Assembly: GCF_025146565.1 (NCBI RefSeq) | Contig: NZ_CP102258.1 | Coordinates: forward strand, 3,194,001-3,258,000 | DNA from: Bacteroides eggerthii | Lineage (GTDB): Bacteria > Bacteroidota > Bacteroidia > Bacteroidales > Bacteroidaceae | Direction: 5' to 3' | DNA length: 64,000 bases | In this document: piece by piece, positions 45,192 through 54,636 of the stretch | How positions within the stretch are numbered: position 1 is the stretch's first letter | Layout: every line of letters starts with the position of its first letter | The notes under the pieces: generated by a model | What the model saw: the letters and a program-made list of their open reading frames with translations, nothing else | Databases searched by the model: none | What the model was told of the DNA's origin: nothing | Made by a program: the position numbers and the translations under genes

Positions 45192-48005
45192 TCACTTCAA
45201 TACAAGCTTTATTTCTTCCCCTGTATACCTCACTCTCGTAGCCACATTCTTGCCATTAAGCTTAACGCAAATTTCCCTATCTTCTGTTGTATAAGTACCT
45301 AGCTTTTTACCAATTACCAGTTCTTTGGTACAATCATTCCATTTAAAAGGAATAACATTATACTTACCTTCTTTATATTCTATAGTTTCACCATCATCTT
45401 CATATAAATTAAAAATAGCATCTTCACCTGTAAACACATGAATTTCAAGTGGAATATCAGTATTGATATTCTTTTCTACAGACATATAATAAGGAATAAT
45501 AGAGCCCGCCTTTACAAACAAAGGCATTGTGCTCAAAGAAGCCTCTGCCATAACTGTGATGCCTCCTTGATATTTCTTTCCGGTCCAAAAATCAAACCAA
45601 GTATGTCCTTCCGGTAAATACACAGAACGCGAAGTAGCTCCTGCCTCTAAAATAGGACAAACTAAAAGAGCAGGACCATACATAAATTGATCTTTACAAT
45701 CCAGCACTTTTTCATCCTGAGGAAAATCAAAAGCGAGTAAACGCATAGGAGTATAATGTTCACGAGTTACTCTATCAGACAAAGTATAAATATAGGGAAG
45801 AAGTCTATAGCGTAACTTAATGAAATCGGTACATATGCGTTGTACCTCAGGACCATATGCCCATAACTCATTCGGAGCTTTCGTATCTCCCGGATAACGA
45901 CGTCCATGAGCACGAAAAATCGGACAGAATGTTCCATATTGGAACCAGCGTATAAACAATTCTTGATAATCCTTTTTAGAGGGATCTCCTCCCGAATAAC
46001 CACCAATATCCGTAGTCCAATAAGGAATTCCGGTTGCTGTAAAGTTCAGACCTGCTGCAACTTGTTTTTGAAGTTCCTCAAATGTTGTTGGAATATCCCC
46101 AGACCATACTGCAGTTCCCCACTTTTGCTGAGAAGCCCACGCACAACGAGTCAACATATAAGGACGAAGATTTGGACGAGCTTTTGTTATTCCATCATAA
46201 AAATGAGACGCATGCACCAATGGATATATATTCCGCACTCTACGAGCCTCTCCTGCATACGTACGAAGTGGTAAAAATGAAGCTATATGATCCGGTTCCG
46301 GTCCATCCAAAAACCAACCATCAATATTCAAGTCTACTAAAGGAACTACTTTATCCCAATACATTTTGGCTGCTCCCGGATTAAAAGTATCATATATATA
46401 GCCATCAATGGCTCTGGCTCCTTCCAAAATATATCCTCTTTCTGACATTTCATTGTAATTAGGAATACCAGGTTTAAAACTAGGCCACATTGTCAAGACA
46501 ACTTTCAAATCATACATATTATGAAGACTATCTACCATTGCGGGAACATCCGGAAAAATAGTCTCATCAAATTTATGCGAACCGGTTCCATATTTACCCC
46601 AATAATGATAGTCTATAAAAATGGTGCTTGCCGGAATGTTTTCTTCCTTCATTCTCTTGGCCACCTCCATCACTTCTTTTTGTGTTGCATAACGATTACG
46701 GCTCTGATGATAGCCTAAAGCCCAAGCTGGTAACATTGGAGCAACTCCTGTCAAAGAACGATAGGCTGCTACCAACTTATCCATTCCATCACCAACAAAA
46801 AGATAATAATTCACAATCCTACCATAATCTGAAACAAAACTCATACCTGCATTATTATCTGCATATATAGTTCGGGAAGGATTGTCCCAAAACAGTCCCC
46901 ATTTTCCTGTAGAATAAATAACCGGTACTGCAGCTTGGGTATTAAACTGAACTAATTCTCGTTTAGCATTTCGCAAATTCATCAAATTATCTCTAAACTG
47001 TCCTAATCCGTATAACGCTTCTTCATCCTGTAACTGAAATCTACAATATGCATTTACAGAATCTCCATGCACATTCATTCTTGCTTTTTCCGGCCATTCT
47101 TTCAACAAAAGTTTTCCGGATTTATCAAGAAGGCTAATATAACCAGCTTTTTTATTCACTGTTACGGAGAGACAAGAAGAACGTAATATAATCTCTCTTC
47201 GAGTATCTTCTACATCAAACTCGGCAATATCAGGCTGTTGCGTGACGGCAAAACTCTTATTATTTTCAATCTCCAGTTCCGAACCAAACATCACATGCAC
47301 ACTCCCAATATCATAAGGTTGTAAAAATAAAGTTCCACCTGAAGTTTGGACCCACAAAGCTTGCTTTTCTTTTTTCCAAGACAGTACAGTCTGCGACTGC
47401 CCTTCCTTCTCTACAACTTGCAGCTTATTAGGACGCACCACATCGTGATAATTTGTACCTATGAAAACATCACTAACCATTCCTTTACTTCCCTTTTCTG
47501 CCAAAATCCTAATACGATTAAAATCAAAGTCACCTGATAAAACAGATACAGCATTTTCCAAGTCAGGCACAGCAGCTGCCGTCGGACTATAAAAGATATA
47601 TGCCCTATCTGTCTTTTCAGAGTAATCAATACGCACAACTATCAATTGCGGAGTCTGAGATACCCCTGCTTCAACTAATATTTTTTTATCATTATCTTTT
47701 TCAAAAGATAAACCCAAATGAGAATTTCCTTTTTCTTTCAATGCTAAAAAACTACACCAAATAGTTTTATTTTTATTTGCATCATTCAATTGTACATCTT
47801 TATATATACTTATATCTTGCAAAGAAGCATCCATATGCCAACACCTCTCCGGCACAGTAATCGTTGGCATATTCAGTCCCCCCTTGCTTTCTTTTGCAAC
47901 AGTTACATCTCCTTTCCAAGGACTTTTAAAGAAAACATATTTCTGTGCATTTACAACAGAAAACGAATAAAATAAAAGACTGATAATTAAAATAATATTT
48001 TTCAT
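45192..48005 (-). CDS. GH31 alpha-glycosidase
   Basis: The 937-residue exported protein (signal about 1-20) has an extra N-terminal concanavalin-like region of about 230 residues. The GH31 beta-sandwich and TIM barrel follow (about 255-760), then C-terminal sandwiches. The nucleophile is Asp567 in DGWFLDGPEPD and the acid/base Asp637 in VWSGDIPTTFEEL. Other landmarks are TIFIDYHYWGKYG and the substrate-binding FRAHGRR. The FLDGPEPD form is seen in GH31 alpha-xylosidases and related enzymes more than in classic alpha-glucosidases, but activity is not proven. It starts 9 bp after the GH63-like gene and precedes susC by 401 bp. Confidence 0.93.
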   Translation of the reverse strand: MKNIILIISLLFYSFSVVNAQKYVFFKSPWKGDVTVAKESKGGLNMPTITVPERCWHMDASLQDISIYKDVQLNDANKNKTIWCSFLALKEKGNSHLGLSFEKDNDKKILVEAGVSQTPQLIVVRIDYSEKTDRAYIFYSPTAAAVPDLENAVSVLSGDFDFNRIRILAEKGSKGMVSDVFIGTNYHDVVRPNKLQVVEKEGQSQTVLSWKKEKQALWVQTSGGTLFLQPYDIGSVHVMFGSELEIENNKSFAVTQQPDIAEFDVEDTRREIILRSSCLSVTVNKKAGYISLLDKSGKLLLKEWPEKARMNVHGDSVNAYCRFQLQDEEALYGLGQFRDNLMNLRNAKRELVQFNTQAAVPVIYSTGKWGLFWDNPSRTIYADNNAGMSFVSDYGRIVNYYLFVGDGMDKLVAAYRSLTGVAPMLPAWALGYHQSRNRYATQKEVMEVAKRMKEENIPASTIFIDYHYWGKYGTGSHKFDETIFPDVPAMVDSLHNMYDLKVVLTMWPSFKPGIPNYNEMSERGYILEGARAIDGYIYDTFNPGAAKMYWDKVVPLVDLNIDGWFLDGPEPDHIASFLPLRTYAGEARRVRNIYPLVHASHFYDGITKARPNLRPYMLTRCAWASQQKWGTAVWSGDIPTTFEELQKQVAAGLNFTATGIPYWTTDIGGYSGGDPSKKDYQELFIRWFQYGTFCPIFRAHGRRYPGDTKAPNELWAYGPEVQRICTDFIKLRYRLLPYIYTLSDRVTREHYTPMRLLAFDFPQDEKVLDCKDQFMYGPALLVCPILEAGATSRSVYLPEGHTWFDFWTGKKYQGGITVMAEASLSTMPLFVKAGSIIPYYMSVEKNINTDIPLEIHVFTGEDAIFNLYEDDGETIEYKEGKYNVIPFKWNDCTKELVIGKKLGTYTTEDREICVKLNGKNVATRVRYTGEEIKLVLK

Positions 48006-48014
48006 AATAGATCA

Positions 48015-49925
48015 TTAATTATATTTACAAACAACTCCATTCTCCATAAGAGAAATATATCCCAATAATGCACCCCAATGATAGAATTTATCACTTCTTA
48101 CAACATCATCCCCTATACCAGTAAGAGCATTATAATTTTCAAAAACATAACCATGTGATAACCAAGACTTCAATAACAAATTCTTAGATTTTTCAGCAAA
48201 AAGGCGTTTCACTTCCCGAAACTCATAGTTATTCAGCCCCATATAAACCAAAAAATTCAATGGAGCCCATATACGTCCCCTCCAATACTCATTATCCTTA
48301 AAAGCCGGATCATTTTTCGGAACAGATGGAATCACATACTTTCCCCAAAATTCATTAGTATTCAATAAATGCTCTTTTACCATTCGTTCAGCTTGATTTT
48401 GTGTAGGTGCTTTTGCCAACAATGGATAAAAGCAAGTAGGCGAGGTACGATAATTAAAATCCATGGTCCTAGTAGAACGATTGTAATAAAAACCTGTCTT
48501 TTCATCCCATAAGCCTTTCAAATTAGCACGATAATAATCCGCACGCTCCCTAAGCTCCATAGCATCTTTCTTATAATTAAGTTCCTCTGCTATCAATGCC
48601 AAATAATCACAATCCATTACATACAATGAAGATATACCCACATCCTGTTGCTCCAATAAGTGTTTCTGCTTATTAAAAGATACTCCATCATACATAGGTG
48701 AATTGTCCAGGCCCGACTCCAAAACAGCTCCATAATGACAATTCGTATCAAATTCAGATCTAAAATAAGTAACCTTTTCATAAGGATTACTTCCCAAACA
48801 TAATAGACCTTTATCCTCCCTATTCTTACTCCACCAACGATTCCAAGTCAACAATTCTTTATAAAGTAACTCCAAAAACCACTTCTCTTTATATTGTTTG
48901 TACAACATCCAAACAACCAAAGAACCGACAGGTGGCTGAGAGCGGTCTCTTGATTTAAAGCCATTACTATAAAAGCAATTGGGTATAAAACCACATTCAG
49001 TTATTGCTTTGGTTATCTCCACAGCATTTGCATAAGCCAATTCCTTACTACCAACAGCCAGCATCATCGCTGCAAAATAAGTATCCCAACAAAACAACGT
49101 AAAACCACCGAAATCTTCACTGGCAAACCATTCAGAACTCCAAATCCGGCTGACAGGGGTTATCACTTTCCTAATACTGGGATCATATATATTATCCCAT
49201 GCCAAAACACTTTGCATGGCATTGTAGCAATCGTAATTCTCACCAAACCTTTTTTTATTAGTTGTAACAAATTCTTGCGCCTGTCTCTTTACAAAAGCAG
49301 TTGCTTTCTCCAGACTCATAGCCTCTCCGCAACAAAGTGCAATCGGAGAATTCAAAGAAACAATAAACTCCTTGCCTTTTTTCTCCAGAAGTTCACCTTC
49401 TATATATGTTTCTATTTCAACAGCCCTATCGCGTGATGCCAAAACAAAACTTCGAGTATTTACAACCAGTGTATTACCACGTTTCCAAAGAATTTCAGGA
49501 ATTACTGCCAATCTCCCTCCTTTTTTTGTTTCAGCCAATGGTGTAATCAAAATCACATTTTTAAGTCCTATGGCAGCACTTTCCACTTGCAATTTGTAAC
49601 CACGCCAATTCACTGTTATTTTAGTATAGGTTCCATCAAAAGAATGAGGCCCGGGCTGCAATATAGGCGCCCCTTTACTTCGGTCACCAATTCTAAATTT
49701 CTTCACTCGGCTCCCATCAGAATCAATCATGTTGAGATCAACAGCAAAGCCATAAGGAAGAAACACGTGCGTCAATACGCTACGAGTATCCCAAGTATTC
49801 CACCCAGAGGCCAATTTTTTCTGTAAATTTTCGTAGAGTTTCTCCGGAGAATTTGCAGACAAAACCTTAAAAGAAGAAATTACCAAGCCTAATATAAGCA
49901 AAACAAGCAAAAAAATCCTTTTCAT
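48015..49925 (-). CDS. GH63/trehalase-like (alpha/alpha)6-barrel glycosidase
   Basis: The 636-residue exported protein (signal about 1-23) has an N-terminal beta-sandwich and an (alpha/alpha)6 barrel from about 210. The catalytic acid candidate is Asp281 in LFCWDTYFAAMM and the base candidate Glu596 in GYVFENYNALTG; both motifs are shared with GH63 (YgjK-like) and related trehalase-clan enzymes. RSQPPVGSLVVW and NDNEYWRGRIWAPLNFLVY-type segments support this. The family hydrolyses alpha-glucosides with inversion. It is the first gene after the regulator's terminator and so opens the enzyme transcripts; the 229-bp gap before it holds only that terminator and a weak TTATTTTG box near 50003. Confidence 0.88.
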   Translation of the reverse strand: MKRIFLLVLLILGLVISSFKVLSANSPEKLYENLQKKLASGWNTWDTRSVLTHVFLPYGFAVDLNMIDSDGSRVKKFRIGDRSKGAPILQPGPHSFDGTYTKITVNWRGYKLQVESAAIGLKNVILITPLAETKKGGRLAVIPEILWKRGNTLVVNTRSFVLASRDRAVEIETYIEGELLEKKGKEFIVSLNSPIALCCGEAMSLEKATAFVKRQAQEFVTTNKKRFGENYDCYNAMQSVLAWDNIYDPSIRKVITPVSRIWSSEWFASEDFGGFTLFCWDTYFAAMMLAVGSKELAYANAVEITKAITECGFIPNCFYSNGFKSRDRSQPPVGSLVVWMLYKQYKEKWFLELLYKELLTWNRWWSKNREDKGLLCLGSNPYEKVTYFRSEFDTNCHYGAVLESGLDNSPMYDGVSFNKQKHLLEQQDVGISSLYVMDCDYLALIAEELNYKKDAMELRERADYYRANLKGLWDEKTGFYYNRSTRTMDFNYRTSPTCFYPLLAKAPTQNQAERMVKEHLLNTNEFWGKYVIPSVPKNDPAFKDNEYWRGRIWAPLNFLVYMGLNNYEFREVKRLFAEKSKNLLLKSWLSHGYVFENYNALTGIGDDVVRSDKFYHWGALLGYISLMENGVVCKYN

Positions 49926-50050
49926 AGTGTTATGATTAAGTTAGTTACACACAATCTCAATACCCCATGTAGAGAACCACAAGAGCTTTTCTACCTGTGC
50001 AAAATAAAGAACTCAGTCTTAAAATATAGGATTATCTTCTATTAAAGGAA

Positions 50051-50088
50051 TATTAAAAAAGCGCTTAATCATTACAATTAAACGCTTT
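50051..50088 (-). terminator. Terminator of the PUL regulator gene
   Basis: On the minus strand, AAAGCGTTTAAT and ATTAAGCGCTTT (plus 50077-50088 and 50058-50069) form a 12-bp stem with one G-U pair, followed by TTTTTT. It lies 67 bp past the regulator stop and makes the regulator its own transcription unit. Confidence 0.8.
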
Positions 50089-50154
50089 ATTATTAAAATA
50101 TTATCACTTACACCTCTTGGCATAAGAAAGCATCTAGTTTTATGTCATTGAAAG

Positions 50155-52677
50155 CTATTTGTACAAATTACATAAAGGTACTTTATACTCTTCTCCCAAA
50201 GAGTCTTTATACTCCTTACAAAAACGATCATAAACACTTTTCACAATACCTTTTTTACCTTGTGCAAAAAGGACAGAGCATTTGGCAACTAAAGCTTCCT
50301 CACTCAAAGGATCATGCAAAAACAATATATCAGCAATGCGTAGTACCGTATCATAATTATTACGCTGCACATTCAACAAATTTCTCAGCAAATCAATGGA
50401 AAGACTGGAATAAGAATCTTTGAATTCATCCAACCAATCAACAATTGTATTTGAAAGCAACGGACCATACAATAATATCTCCAGTATTTGATTTAGCAGC
50501 TTATCATCTCCATGTTCTTCATTTTTTTCTTTAAATTGACGAATACACTCCAATGCCATCCGATAATCACAAAAAACACCTTCCCCCCATCTGATGCACA
50601 AGAATCCCATATCACTGATAATCTCTACATCACCTACTTTTTCTAACAGTACACGCAACTTACGCAAAGTTACATTTCGATTATTACGAGCAGCCTCTTC
50701 TTCTTTATCTGACCATAAAATATCTGTAACTTTTTTAGTCAAAATACCTTGTTTGTTCTTTTCTGTATAAAGGACAAGCAATACAAGTAAACTTTTCAAC
50801 CGAGGTGTAAAAGCACCAGTTATATCATTACCGTCTTTATCACGGACATTAAATGTACCTAATAACGAGATTGCCGAACGGCTTCGATCAAAGAACTTTT
50901 CTACCTCCACTGTTTCTTCTACTGATTCACTAAAATGAAAAGTTTCTATTGGAGTATCGCTGCTTTTTATATCTTCAGAGATCGCCCTATTTTTACCACA
51001 CTTTATTCGGTAGATAAAGAAAAACGCCCCTCCTAGCAACACTATACCACACAACCACCACAACCATACAGGTGTTAAACTTTTATCTGCAACCTGCATA
51101 ATTTCATTATCATTTAACAAAGGAGTATTGATAGAATAAATAGCTACATCATGTGTGCGATCGCTCAAAATCTTATCCATTACCAAATACAACTTGCGAT
51201 GAGCAGGTGATGAATAAAAACTAAAATCACAATCTTGATAGACTAAATCATTATGAATAGGCTTAGAAACCTCCACCCAAACAGAGTCATTCATAAAAAC
51301 TTTCCATAGACTGCCTCCATCTTTCATGCTAACTGCATAAAAAGAGCTATCTGAAGGTTCAAAATACATGGAAGATGCCATCATTAATATATCTGTAGAC
51401 TGCCTTTTCTTCCACACACAACGCGACTTTCCTGTTTTCAAATTAATAGCACATAATTCATAGTAAAAATGAGCATTAAACTCTTGCTTTCCCTGTCTAT
51501 TTCCACGACCGCCAAAAAGATACAACTCATCTCCCACTATAGCAGCAGCAGATGAATAACGAGGAGAAATCGCAGGAGAATAAGTAACTCCTTCAATTTG
51601 CTTCGTACCAACTTTCAATCTGTACAGATCATTTCTATATTGATAAAAACCATATCCTCCAAAAAAATAGAATGAAGAATCACTTGAATTAAAGGTACGT
51701 GCATGATTATAATAACGAGGCTCGTCCAAATGCCTTTCACTCAGGCTCCAAGTTCTTTCATCAACAGATAAGAAAGAAACAAGTTTTTCATGTAAAGAGT
51801 AAGAAAACAATTGATTTGTTAAAGTGTCATATACCAAATGGTCCGTATATTCCATCACCGGATATCCCTTCTCTACAGTGATTTTATCCATATTACCCGA
51901 AATCCCATTTAATATATCTACTTTATCTTGTCGAACTAAATAAAACAAAGCATCACGAGCATTAAAAGCGACGTCCAAACGTCCTGAAGTCTTCTCTGCA
52001 TATATTTTCCGCCATTCAATATGGTCATCAATCAACCATGAGGGATAGGAAGCCATCGCCCTGGCTCCTTTAACTTCGTCAAGACAGACTTCACCATTAT
52101 GCTTCCACAATTTCCAATGTCTGATTAAATCCCCATCACTAGTAATTTTTATATCCCTAATATTCATAGGAGCCACATCTGACGAGAAATAAGGAGATTT
52201 TCCAAACAAAACTGTGATATCCTCAGTACCCTGCAAAGGTACTATCATCGTAGTATCCTTATCATCATATTTCAAATCGATTTGATTATTCTTTATATTA
52301 AGATGCAAAGAAACCGGAATCCATTTATTTTTTTTTATATTAGTATCAATAGAGAACATTCCTTCATTAAAAACTAAAGCCGGGAAGTTCCGATTATTGT
52401 CACCTGCCGCAAAAACAAAATGAAGGAATTGGTTTTCATTCGTACATAAATGAAGAATAGCTCCAAAATCAGGCTCATTACGAACCCACATTTGAAAATC
52501 TATAGTAAACTCATTCTTCACACGAAAAGGAGAATTTTCATCAAGAGCCAAAGAAGTGCGTTCATTGCCCGGTGCAGAATGAGACTTAAAATAGAGGCCA
52601 TAATCTGTAGAGGCCAGCACTTTCAAATCTCCCAAAGCAAAGAAACATAATATCCAAATCAACAAATTATTTCTCAT
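50155..52677 (-). CDS. Membrane-spanning PUL regulator: LamG-like/Kelch/TM/SARP wHTH
   Basis: The 840-residue protein has a signal peptide (about 1-22), a LamG/concanavalin-like domain (about 28-200: LYFKSHSAPGNERTSLALDE in part), a Kelch-type beta-propeller (about 230-525: FYFFGGYGFYQYRNDLYRL, ELYLFGGRGNRQG), one transmembrane helix (about 537-557) and a cytoplasmic part. The latter has a winged helix of the SARP/OmpR kind (about 602-705: ISLLGTFNV, LLVLLVLYTEKNKQGILTKK, RNVTLRKLRVLLEKVGDVE) and an alpha-helical BTAD/TPR-like tail. It lacks the kinase and receiver domains of the usual hybrid two-component PUL regulators and the anti-sigma partners. I infer that periplasmic glycan binding is passed through the helix to a membrane-tethered transcription activator. 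It is divergent from an O-acetylesterase gene and heads the PUL. Confidence 0.9.
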   Translation of the reverse strand: MRNNLLIWILCFFALGDLKVLASTDYGLYFKSHSAPGNERTSLALDENSPFRVKNEFTIDFQMWVRNEPDFGAILHLCTNENQFLHFVFAAGDNNRNFPALVFNEGMFSIDTNIKKNKWIPVSLHLNIKNNQIDLKYDDKDTTMIVPLQGTEDITVLFGKSPYFSSDVAPMNIRDIKITSDGDLIRHWKLWKHNGEVCLDEVKGARAMASYPSWLIDDHIEWRKIYAEKTSGRLDVAFNARDALFYLVRQDKVDILNGISGNMDKITVEKGYPVMEYTDHLVYDTLTNQLFSYSLHEKLVSFLSVDERTWSLSERHLDEPRYYNHARTFNSSDSSFYFFGGYGFYQYRNDLYRLKVGTKQIEGVTYSPAISPRYSSAAAIVGDELYLFGGRGNRQGKQEFNAHFYYELCAINLKTGKSRCVWKKRQSTDILMMASSMYFEPSDSSFYAVSMKDGGSLWKVFMNDSVWVEVSKPIHNDLVYQDCDFSFYSSPAHRKLYLVMDKILSDRTHDVAIYSINTPLLNDNEIMQVADKSLTPVWLWWLCGIVLLGGAFFFIYRIKCGKNRAISEDIKSSDTPIETFHFSESVEETVEVEKFFDRSRSAISLLGTFNVRDKDGNDITGAFTPRLKSLLVLLVLYTEKNKQGILTKKVTDILWSDKEEEAARNNRNVTLRKLRVLLEKVGDVEIISDMGFLCIRWGEGVFCDYRMALECIRQFKEKNEEHGDDKLLNQILEILLYGPLLSNTIVDWLDEFKDSYSSLSIDLLRNLLNVQRNNYDTVLRIADILFLHDPLSEEALVAKCSVLFAQGKKGIVKSVYDRFCKEYKDSLGEEYKVPLCNLYK

Positions 52678-52701
52678 AGCATATTGTTAAAAAACACTTT
52701 G

Positions 52702-52731
52702 CAAAGGTAACAAAAAAATCCCCGCGACAAA
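52702..52731 (-). promoter_or_regulatory. Regulator gene promoter
   Basis: On the minus strand, TTTG (-33, plus 52728-52731) and TACCTTTG (-7, plus 52702-52709) are 18 bp apart, a near-ideal Bacteroides promoter. The leader would be only about 20 nt. This suggests steady, housekeeping-type expression of the sensor. Confidence 0.72.
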
Positions 52732-52824
52732 TAAAGGACATAAGATTTTAAAAACAAGATCCTATTAAACTGATATTATGTGCAAATTAATAACAATTTA
52801 ACCTGGAAGGTAAGTTCCCCTATC

Positions 52825-52832
52825 TATTTTTG
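52825..52832 (+). promoter_or_regulatory. -7 box of the divergent O-acetylesterase gene
   Basis: TATTTTTG lies 48 bp before the start codon at 52880 and lacks a good -33 element, as expected for an activator-dependent promoter. The 201-bp divergent gap thus has one strong and one weak promoter. Confidence 0.5.
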
Positions 52833-52879
52833 TCACAAAGAACTAAACATTATCTTATTTATTAAAATGAAATAGTATT

Positions 52880-54355
52880 ATGAAAAAAAGATGTTTAAAT
52901 TACACAGTAGTTAAGTCCTTAATAACCTTTCTTCTATTAGTACATTTTCTATCAGCCTCTACATTTGTAAAAGCTAAAGTACAATTACCCTCCATACTTA
53001 GCAGTAATATGGTATTGCAACAACATACAAATGTAAAACTTTGGGGTAAAGCTCAAAAGAATTCTCCCATCACTATAAAAACATCATGGGATAACAAAAC
53101 GTATAAAACAACAGCAGACAAACAAGGAAAATGGTTGTTAAATATCTCTACACCAGTAGCTGGAGGTCCTTATGAAATTACTTTCAACGACGGAGAGCTC
53201 TTAACTTTAAAAAATATATTAATAGGTGAAGTCTGGTTTTGTTCCGGACAATCGAATATGGAAATGCCAATGAGCGGCTTTGACCGCCAACCGACTCAAG
53301 GTACAAACGACGTCATTGCCAAAGCAAAAGCCTCTACTCCAATCCGTATCTACAATACAGATTCTAAGGATGGAAAATGGATACGTCAATTTAGCAAAAC
53401 ACCAGAAGAGGATTGTAAAGGTGAATGGTTAGAAAACACTCCTGTCAACGTTTCCCATACAAGTGCAACTGCTTACTTTTTTGCCCGATATCTACAAGAA
53501 GTCTTAGAAGTACCGGTCGGTATCATTATATCTTCACTTGGTGGCTCAAAAGTAGAAGCATGGATGAGCCGGGAAGCTATTACACCATTTAAAAGTATCG
53601 ATTTATCCATACTCAATAATAATGAACCAATAAAAAACATTACAGCTACTCCATGTGTACTTTACAATAGCAAAATAGCACCATTCACTAATTTTACTAT
53701 TAAAGGCTTTCTTTGGTATCAAGGCGAAAGTAATCGCGACAATGTTGATTTATATAAAGATCTGATGCCCGTCTTTGTCAAAGACATACGTAACAAATGG
53801 AATATAGGGGAATTTCCTTTTTACTTTGTAGAGATTGCTCCTTTCAATTATGAAGGAGCAAATGGTACCTCAGCCGCCCGTATGCGCGAAGTTCAACAAC
53901 AAAATATGAAAGACATTCCTAATAGCGGGATGGTCACTACTTTGGATATAGGGCATCCCGTCTTTATCCACCCGACAAATAAAGAAACTGTTGGTAGCCG
54001 TCTGGCTCTTTGGGCCCTTGCCCAAACCTATGGGCAAAAAGGATTCGGCTATGCCACTCCCATTTACAAATCTATGGAAATATCAGGAAATAAAATATAC
54101 ATTAATATAGATAATGCACAACGCGGACTTTGTCCGATGTGGACCCCGCTCGAAGGATTTGAGATTGCCGGTGAAGATAGAATTTTCTATCCGGCTCATG
54201 CCGAAATAGAAACCAAAACAACCCGCCTTGCCGTATCATGCGATAAAGTGCAGCATCCGATAGCAGTTCGATACGCTTACAAAAATTATGCAAAAGCAAG
54301 TGTATTCAGTACCTATGGTATTCCTGTAGCTCCATTTAGAACAGATAATTGGTAA
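52880..54355 (+). CDS. SGNH carbohydrate O-acetylesterase (SASA family), second copy
   Basis: The 491-residue exported protein (signal about 1-32) is a paralogue of the one at 25541-26941. It shares the LPS(I)L.S.NMVLQQ start, block I GEVWFCSGQSNMEM (nucleophile Ser125), GFLWYQGESN, a His-bearing DIGHPVFIHPTNKETVG and the same FRTDNW ending. It removes O-acetyl groups from a glycan, probably in the periplasm. It is the only plus-strand gene of the PUL and diverges from the regulator, so it may be the most directly controlled target. Compared with the first copy it has a small insertion between block I and the next motif (SKDGKWIRQFSKTPEED), which could alter the pocket. Confidence 0.92.
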   Translation: MKKRCLNYTVVKSLITFLLLVHFLSASTFVKAKVQLPSILSSNMVLQQHTNVKLWGKAQKNSPITIKTSWDNKTYKTTADKQGKWLLNISTPVAGGPYEITFNDGELLTLKNILIGEVWFCSGQSNMEMPMSGFDRQPTQGTNDVIAKAKASTPIRIYNTDSKDGKWIRQFSKTPEEDCKGEWLENTPVNVSHTSATAYFFARYLQEVLEVPVGIIISSLGGSKVEAWMSREAITPFKSIDLSILNNNEPIKNITATPCVLYNSKIAPFTNFTIKGFLWYQGESNRDNVDLYKDLMPVFVKDIRNKWNIGEFPFYFVEIAPFNYEGANGTSAARMREVQQQNMKDIPNSGMVTTLDIGHPVFIHPTNKETVGSRLALWALAQTYGQKGFGYATPIYKSMEISGNKIYINIDNAQRGLCPMWTPLEGFEIAGEDRIFYPAHAEIETKTTRLAVSCDKVQHPIAVRYAYKNYAKASVFSTYGIPVAPFRTDNW

Positions 54356-54403
54356 ACACAGATAAAATAAACATGAAAAAACGAATAAAACTCTTATCAA
54401 TAT

Positions 54404-54433
54404 ACTTACTGTGTACCTTTGTACACAGTAAGT
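54404..54433 (+). promoter_or_regulatory. Promoter -7 box inside a perfect dyad
   Basis: ACTTACTGTGTAC (54404-54416) and GTACACAGTAAGT (54421-54433) form a perfect 13-bp inverted repeat. Its centre contains TACCTTTG (54414-54421), a consensus -7 box. No T run follows, so it is a promoter covered by a repressor operator and not a terminator. Only a 37-codon frame follows. Confidence 0.5.
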
Positions 54434-54479
54434 GTCAGCCTCCAATACAGAATTTCTAACTAAGAACACATATCCAGAT

Positions 54480-54593
54480 ATGGCACAAGCCCAACAATAT
54501 CTCGATTATATGTATGAAGAGGTATCCGTAAGCCTCTATGGAACAAATAGCAGTAGTGACAGTGAATTCATCGAAAAATCTTTGATACATTGA
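54480..54593 (+). pseudogene. Small open frame, possible gene remnant
   Basis: A 37-residue frame (MAQAQQYLDYMYEEVSVSLY...) begins 59 bp after the dyad-embedded -7 box. I do not recognise it. It has no clear ribosome binding site and its length is close to chance. It may be the remains of the gene once driven by that promoter, or a true short peptide. Confidence 0.2.
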
Positions 54594-54636
54594 AAATAGC
54601 TATGATATGAAGGATATTTTTCTCCCCAAACACTAC

